Assembly: GCA_038233335.1 (NCBI GenBank)
Contig: JBBSME010000111.1
Location: 1 to 9,974 of the forward strand
Direction of reading: 5' to 3'
Source: Iamia sp038233335
GTDB taxonomy: Bacteria > Actinomycetota > Acidimicrobiia > Acidimicrobiales > Iamiaceae
Length of the DNA stretch: 9,974 nt
Shown here: positions 6,624-9,974 of the stretch, piece by piece
Layout of the letters: each line of letters begins with the position of its first letter
Position numbering within the stretch: position 1 is the stretch's first letter
Program-made: the position numbers and the translations under genes
Notes under the pieces: model-generated
Databases searched by the model: none
Told to the model about the DNA's origin: nothing
The model's input: the letters and a program-made list of their open reading frames with translations, nothing else

Positions 6624-7067
6624 GTGAAGGTCTCGACCCGCGGTGACTACGCCTGCCGTGCCCTCCTGTCGTTGACCCTCCACCCCGAGGAGGCGCCCAC
6701 CGCGGTGCGCGACATCGCCGAGAGGACGGGACTGCCGCAGCCCTACCTGGAGCAGATCCTGCTGGCCCTCAAGGGTGCCGGCCTGGTGCGGTCCAAGCGG
6801 GGCGTGGGCGGCGGCTACATCCTGGCCCGCGACCCCTCCGAGATCACGCTGGCCCAGATCGTCTCTGCGGTGGACGGTCCTATCGTCGTCGGCGACTTCG
6901 GCGAGCCGCACCAGAACGGCGCCTGCGACCATGAGGGCCAGTGCGTCCTGCTGGCGGTGTGGGCCGACGCCGGTCGCCAGATGCGCACCGTGCTCGAGGC
7001 TCGCACCCTCGCCGACGTGGCCGCCATCACCCGGGGCCAGGGGGCTTGGCCCGCCCCTGCGACCTGA
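6624..7067 (+). CDS. Rrf2-family transcriptional regulator with a reduced cysteine set
   Basis: The 147-residue protein is a winged-helix regulator of the Rrf2 family (IscR, NsrR, CymR, RsrR). The N-terminus MKVSTRGDYACRALLSL is characteristic. The recognition region follows (AVRDIAERTGLPQPYLEQIL, about 27-46), then the wing (RSKRGVGGGYILARDPSEITL). The cluster loop has only two cysteines, C101 and C107 (C-x5-C), aligning with the last two of the three IscR/NsrR cysteines; the first position is Pro95-His96. Asp8, a ligand in Streptomyces NsrR, is present, and there is an extra C11. It may bind a [2Fe-2S] cluster in a non-standard way, or act as a thiol sensor, or bind no metal. The GTG at 6624 gives the canonical N-terminus; an ATG at 6615 would add three residues. 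Target genes are unknown; the divergent phosphodiesterase gene is one candidate. It is not next to isc or suf genes here. Confidence 0.85.
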   Translation: MKVSTRGDYACRALLSLTLHPEEAPTAVRDIAERTGLPQPYLEQILLALKGAGLVRSKRGVGGGYILARDPSEITLAQIVSAVDGPIVVGDFGEPHQNGACDHEGQCVLLAVWADAGRQMRTVLEARTLADVAAITRGQGAWPAPAT

Positions 7068-7095
7068 TCCTGGCCCGCCAGCGATCTGGTCGCAG
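7057..7095. terminator. Strong bidirectional hairpin terminator between convergent genes
   Basis: A 13-bp stem with one T-T mismatch pairs 7057-7069 (CTGCGACCTGATC) with 7083-7095 (GATCTGGTCGCAG). An inner 4-bp stem (CTGG 7070-7073, CCAG 7078-7081) closes a CCCG loop, with C7082 bulged. It overlaps the rrf2 stop codon and lies just before the stop of the convergent pseudouridine synthase gene at 7100, so it can serve both. It lacks a T-run, as many actinobacterial terminators do. Confidence 0.7.
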
Positions 7096-7099
7096 AGGC

Positions 7100-8029
7100 T
7101 CAGGCGAGTCGCAGGTCCTCCAGCACCGCCGACAGGTCGGCCGGGAGGGGCGCCTCGCAGGCCACTGGCTCCCCCGTCACCGGGTGGTCGAAGGCGAGGT
7201 GCTCGGCGTGGAGGAACGGCCGGGGGCACTCCACCGCGGTGCGACCGCCGCCGTAGCGGACGTCACCCACCACCGGGTGGCCGATGGCCCGCATGTGGAC
7301 CCGGATCTGGTGGGTGCGCCCAGTCTCCAGACGGCACTCGACCAGCGTGACCGGCCCGGGCCGGTCGAAGGTCTCCTGCACCTCGTAGCGGGTGCGGGCC
7401 TCCTTGCCGTCGGCCCGGACGGTCATGAGCGTGGGCTGGCGGGGCGACCGCCCGATCGGCGCGTCGACCAGGCCCTGGGTGGCCTCGGGGTGGCCCGCCA
7501 CCAGGGCGCGGTAGCGCCGTGACACGGTCCGAGCCGAGAGCTGGGCCACCAGCCGGTCGTAGGCCTGCGCCGTCCGGGCCACCACCAGCAGCCCCGAGGT
7601 GTCGCGATCGAGGCGGTGCACCAGACCGGGGCGTTCGGCCTCGCCGACCCCCGCCATCTCGGGAAAGCGGGCGACCAGGCCCGCGACCAGCGTGTCGCGA
7701 CGGTGGCCGGCGCCGGGGTGGACGACCAGCCCCGCCGGCTTGTCGACCACGACGAACGCCTCGTCGACCAAGACGAGGGGCACCTCCACGTCGGGCTGGG
7801 GCTCGACGGTGGCCGTGGACGGCTCCGTCGCGACCACCGCGACCTCGACCACCGACCCCTCGTCCACCCGTGCCGAGGGCTTGGTGGCGACCACACCGTC
7901 GACCTGGACCTGGCCGTCGGCCAGGAGGGACGCGGCCTCAGCCCGACTCACGTCGGCGACGAGGGCGACGAGGCGATCGATGCGCTGGTCGGCCAGGGCC
8001 GGGGGGACCGTCTCGCGGTGGACGGTCAC
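7100..8029 (-). CDS. RluA/RluD-family pseudouridine synthase
   Basis: This enzyme converts uridine to pseudouridine in RNA, most likely 23S rRNA. The 309 residues start with an S4 RNA-binding domain (about 14-62, IDRLVALVADVSRAEAASLL then GQVQVDG). The synthase domain follows with VVVDKPAGLVVHPGAGH (93-109), the catalytic motif HRLDRDTSGLLVVA (138-151, catalytic Asp D141), a TVSRRYRALVAG strand, and the late GRTHQIRVHMRAIGHPVVGD motif. All core motifs are intact. This resembles RluD, but RluD and RluC cannot be separated without comparison, so no symbol is given. The GTG start overlaps the lspA stop (GTGA, 8026-8029), indicating translational coupling in a traR/dksA-like, lspA, rlu operon, an order commonly seen with lspA in bacteria. 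A longer frame continues upstream within lspA but is only a shadow of it. Confidence 0.93.
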   Translation of the reverse strand: MTVHRETVPPALADQRIDRLVALVADVSRAEAASLLADGQVQVDGVVATKPSARVDEGSVVEVAVVATEPSTATVEPQPDVEVPLVLVDEAFVVVDKPAGLVVHPGAGHRRDTLVAGLVARFPEMAGVGEAERPGLVHRLDRDTSGLLVVARTAQAYDRLVAQLSARTVSRRYRALVAGHPEATQGLVDAPIGRSPRQPTLMTVRADGKEARTRYEVQETFDRPGPVTLVECRLETGRTHQIRVHMRAIGHPVVGDVRYGGGRTAVECPRPFLHAEHLAFDHPVTGEPVACEAPLPADLSAVLEDLRLA

Positions 8030-8604
8030 CCGGCATCGTCTCCGGGGTCGGATCGGGGCTCGAACATCGACACGGCCACCAGCAGGAACGCACCCACGAC
8101 GATCCCGGCGTCGGCCACGTTGAAGATGGGCCACCACTGGAGGTCGATGAAGTCGACGACCGCACCGCCCATGAACCCCACCGGCTCGCCCGCCGGCCCA
8201 CTTCGCAGGGCCCGATCGATCAGGTTGCCGAGGGCGCCCCCGGCCACCAGCCCGGCGGCCACGGCACCCAGGGGCCGGCTGCTGTAGCCGGCCCAGAGCA
8301 GCCAGCCGACCACGCCGAGGGCGATGACGGCGATGAAGGGACCCAGGTTGAGGTCGTTGCCCAGGCTGAAGGCGGTGCCGGTGTTCCACGTGAGGGTGAA
8401 GCGCAGCGAGCCGACGACGTCGAAGGCCAGGCCGTCGTCGAGGCGGCTCAGCGCCCACTGCTTGCTGAGCTGGTCGGCCACCACCGCAACCAGGGCGACG
8501 GTCGCCACCAGGGGCGCCCGAGGGACCCGTCGTGGGCGGGTCGGAGCCGAGGGCGGATCCGACGCCGCGTCGGGGGCGGGGGTCTCAGCGACGGCCGAGA
8601 CCAC
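8026..8604 (-). CDS. lspA: Lipoprotein signal peptidase (signal peptidase II)
   Basis: This inner-membrane aspartyl protease removes signal peptides from prolipoproteins after diacylglyceryl transfer to the lipobox Cys. The 192 residues begin with a Pro/Ala/Asp-rich cytoplasmic extension (1-29), then four hydrophobic segments at about 31-47, 88-106, 112-126 and 162-181. Family motifs are complete: VADQLSK (42-48), WNTGTAFSLG (73-82), GGALGNLIDR (122-131, catalytic D130), VVDFI, and FNVADAGI (161-168, catalytic D165). The GTG at 8604 lies inside the end of the upstream traR/dksA-like gene, giving a 20-bp overlap, and the gene ends in a 4-bp overlap with rlu. The whole operon is therefore tightly coupled. 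The open frame extends further upstream only as a shadow of the neighbour. The start is moderately certain since the upstream signal is weak. Confidence 0.93.
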   Translation of the reverse strand: MVSAVAETPAPDAASDPPSAPTRPRRVPRAPLVATVALVAVVADQLSKQWALSRLDDGLAFDVVGSLRFTLTWNTGTAFSLGNDLNLGPFIAVIALGVVGWLLWAGYSSRPLGAVAAGLVAGGALGNLIDRALRSGPAGEPVGFMGGAVVDFIDLQWWPIFNVADAGIVVGAFLLVAVSMFEPRSDPGDDAG

Positions 8605-9184
8605 CGATCTTGTGCTCGACCCGCTGGCGCGCCCAGGGGATGGCCTCCAGGCGCTCTTCGGGGATCTGGTCGCCGGAGACCTCGCAGATCCCGTAGGTCC
8701 CCAGCTCGAACTTGGCCAGGGCGTGGTCGATCTCATCGACGGCCTGGCGGGCCTGGGCCGACAGGGCCAGGTCCCGGTCCCGCTCGATGGCCAAGGAGTC
8801 CCCCTCGCCGGACTCCTCGTCGAACTGCACGTCGCCGGGGTCGACGTCGGCGACCAGCGAGTCAGCCTCGGCCTTGAGGCTCTCGGCTTGGCCCAGGTAG
8901 GTGGCTCGCTCCTCGAGCAGCGCCTCCCGCTGGGTGGTGAGGAAGGACTTCGAGAAGGGCGACTTGGCGGGCGCCTGCTTCGTCGGCTTCTGGGCCGGGG
9001 CATTCTTGGCCGGCGCCCTCTTGGTCGACACCTTCTTCGCCGGCGCCTCCTTGGCCGGCGCCTTCTTCGCCGCGGCCTTCTTCGCCGCGGCCTTCTTCGC
9101 CGGCGCCTTCTTGGCCGCGGCCTTCTTGGCCGGCGCCTTCTTGGTCGGCGCCTTCTTGGCCGCCTTCTTCGTGGTCTGAGCCAT
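8585..9184 (-). CDS. TraR/DksA-like protein with histone-H1-like tail and degenerate zinc finger
   Basis: DksA/TraR proteins bind the RNA polymerase secondary channel and tune transcription, often with ppGpp. The 199 residues divide into a Lys/Ala/Pro tail (about 5-75, repeats of PAKKA/AAKKA type), a coiled-coil region (82-112, starting FLTTQREALLEERATYL), an acidic segment (DEESGEGDSLAIERDRDLAL, 122-141) typical of actinobacterial members, and the C-terminal globular domain (GTYGICEVSGDQIPEERLEAIPWARQRVEHK). In zinc-bearing relatives this domain has two CxxC pairs; here only C167 remains, with Ser at 170 and no Cys in the second pair, so zinc binding is unlikely. The tail resembles histone H1 and the HupB C-terminus and probably binds DNA or RNA. 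The ATG at 9184 has an AAGGTGGGAG-type site just upstream. It is the first gene of the operon and divergent from ileS. Confidence 0.88.
   Translation of the reverse strand: MAQTTKKAAKKAPTKKAPAKKAAAKKAPAKKAAAKKAAAKKAPAKEAPAKKVSTKRAPAKNAPAQKPTKQAPAKSPFSKSFLTTQREALLEERATYLGQAESLKAEADSLVADVDPGDVQFDEESGEGDSLAIERDRDLALSAQARQAVDEIDHALAKFELGTYGICEVSGDQIPEERLEAIPWARQRVEHKIGGLGRR
8960..9175 (-). repeat. Degenerate 15-bp repeats encoding a Lys/Ala/Pro tail
   Basis: On the minus strand, successive 15-bp units encode five-residue KKAPA, KKAAA and related blocks (residues about 5-75 of the DksA-like protein). The most regular part is 9040-9172, where units are near-identical; the proximal end (8960-9030) has drifted. 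Frame is preserved throughout. Such arrays change length readily by slippage, so tail length may differ among related strains. Confidence 0.85.
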
Positions 9185-9220
9185 CGGGCTCCCACCTTCT
9201 CCGTGGTCGAAAGGTGCCGC

Positions 9221-9226
9221 AGCATA
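9221..9226 (-). promoter_or_regulatory. Possible -10 box for the traR/dksA-like, lspA, rlu operon
   Basis: The minus strand reads TATGCT, the best -10 match in the 148-bp divergent region. It would give a leader of about 30 nt containing the ribosome binding site at about 9189-9198. A -35 at normal spacing is not obvious. Confidence 0.4.
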
Positions 9227-9320
9227 GCGATCCGCACCCCATCCCCTGGAACCCGGACCATCGTGTCGGAGCCCGACCATCGGTCCGGGATCGCCCTGGG
9301 GGGAGCCCCAGGCCTCCTCG

Positions 9321-9326
9321 TAAGGT
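9321..9326 (+). promoter_or_regulatory. -10 box for ileS, leaderless architecture
   Basis: TAAGGT ends 6 nt before the ATG at 9333, placing the transcript start at or beside the start codon. The same bases contain AGGTGA, which could act as a Shine-Dalgarno with a short 4-nt spacer, so the two readings compete. No T-box leader features (TGGN bulge, long structured leader) are seen. Confidence 0.4.
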
Positions 9327-9332
9327 GACGGG

Positions 9333-9974
9333 ATGCCCTTCGGCCCCGTCGATCCTGCTCTGGACCTGGTCGCGCTGGAAGAGCGCGTCCTCGCTCGCTG
9401 GTGGGAAGGCGACATCCCCGCCCGCGTGCAGGAGCACCGGGCCGGGGGCGAGCCCTGGATCTTCTACGAGGGCCCTCCGACCGCCAACGGCCGCCCTGGC
9501 CTCCACCACGTGTGGGCCCGGGTGTTCAAGGACCTCTACCCGCGGTTCCAGACCATGCGGGGCCGTCAGGTGCCCCGCAAGGGGGGCTGGGACTGCCACG
9601 GGCTGCCGGTGGAGCTGGCCGTCGAGAAGGAGCTGGGCCTGAGCTCCAAGCAGGAGATCGAGGCCTACGGCATCGCCGCCTTCAACGAGCGGTGCCGGGC
9701 CTCGGTCACGCGCCACGTCGAGGACTGGACGTCGCTCACCTCCCGCTCGGGCACCTGGATCGACACCGAGGACGCCTACTGGACCCTCGACAACAGCTAC
9801 GTCGAGTCCGTCTGGTGGCTCGTCCGCCAGATGTGGGACGCCGACCTTCTCTACGAGGGGCATCGGGTCACCCCCTACTGCGGCCGGTGCGGCACGGCCC
9901 TGTCCAGCCACGAGGTGGCGCAGGGCTACCAGGACGTCGTCGATCGCTCCGCCTACGTCCGGCTCCCCGTCACC
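9333..9974 (+). CDS. ileS: Isoleucyl-tRNA synthetase, N-terminal part (runs off right edge)
   Basis: This class I synthetase charges tRNA-Ile and edits misacylated valine. The visible 214 residues hold the start of the Rossmann catalytic domain: WIFYEGPPTANGRPGLHHVW (42-61), where the HIGH-type motif takes the actinobacterial form PG-x-HH, here with Leu at x, followed by ARVFKDLYPRFQTMRGRQV, the KGGWDCHGLPVELAVEKELG block, and the SGTWIDTEDAYWTLDNSYVESVWWLV segment. The last part (about 177-195), with TPYCGRCGTALSSHEVAQGY, leads into the editing domain insertion. KMSKS, the anticodon-binding domain and the stop lie outside the window. The sequence type is that of the eukaryote-like/type 2 group which includes mycobacterial IleRS, known for low mupirocin sensitivity; this grouping is inferred from motifs. 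It is divergent from the traR/dksA-like operon. Confidence 0.95.
   Translation, partial: MPFGPVDPALDLVALEERVLARWWEGDIPARVQEHRAGGEPWIFYEGPPTANGRPGLHHVWARVFKDLYPRFQTMRGRQVPRKGGWDCHGLPVELAVEKELGLSSKQEIEAYGIAAFNERCRASVTRHVEDWTSLTSRSGTWIDTEDAYWTLDNSYVESVWWLVRQMWDADLLYEGHRVTPYCGRCGTALSSHEVAQGYQDVVDRSAYVRLPVT

Noticed and set aside
5298..7229. Long minus-strand open frame across the phosphodiesterase and Rrf2 genes
   Set aside because: Its translation is Arg/Pro/Gly-rich without any domain, while both real genes in this span carry complete family motifs in other frames.
7519..8877. Long plus-strand open frame opposite rlu, lspA and the DksA-like gene
   Set aside because: It is a Pro/Arg-rich shadow; the three minus-strand genes have intact catalytic motifs and overlapping operon structure.
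9185..9332. T-box riboswitch upstream of ileS
   Set aside because: Actinobacterial ileS genes can have one, but no T-box consensus or room for a long leader is seen, and the -10-like box sits next to the start codon.
8862..9911. Minus-strand open frame spanning the divergent region and the start of ileS
   Set aside because: It covers the promoter region and the antisense of ileS; its Gly/Gln/Glu-rich part is the repeat tail read in the wrong frame.

Overview
The window comes from a very GC-rich bacterium, almost certainly an actinobacterium. The markers are a bacterial proteasome activator (Bpa/PafE type), a DUF222-HNH (13E12-type) protein, an isoleucyl-tRNA synthetase with the PPTANGRPG-x-HH signature seen in actinobacteria, frequent GTG starts, and promoters that seem to make leaderless transcripts. 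The gene mix would fit Acidimicrobiia, but that placement is inference. No phage, CRISPR array or RNA gene is visible.

The window has two halves. Positions 1-4755 are accessory in character. They hold the 3' part of a membrane protein with near-identical 63-bp tandem repeats, an intact DUF222-HNH nuclease gene, and directly after its stop codon a gene remnant. The remnant lacks its N-terminus and is thrown out of frame by one base at a run of five G (2948-2952). It reads like a WXG100-type (type VII secretion-like) effector or partner. Two small genes follow, coupled to it and to each other: a possible PsbP/LpqN-fold protein and a possible EspG-like protein. Together these three look like a small secretion-associated module damaged at its 5' end, where the nuclease gene now sits.

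Positions 4777-9974 are mostly conserved housekeeping genes. On the minus strand are bpa and, upstream of it, a metal-dependent phosphodiesterase of the alkaline-phosphatase superfamily. An Rrf2-family regulator is divergent from the phosphodiesterase. A strong hairpin (7057-7095) separates that regulator from a convergent operon of three overlapping minus-strand genes: a TraR/DksA-like protein with a histone-H1-like Lys/Ala/Pro tail, lspA, and an RluA-family pseudouridine synthase. ileS is divergent from this operon and runs off the right edge.

Points most worth a second look: the truncated and frameshifted secretion-like gene behind the DUF222-HNH gene, the repeat membrane protein, the DksA-like protein that has lost its zinc site but gained a DNA-binding-like tail, the two-cysteine Rrf2 regulator, and the shared -10-to-start spacing that suggests leaderless expression of three genes.
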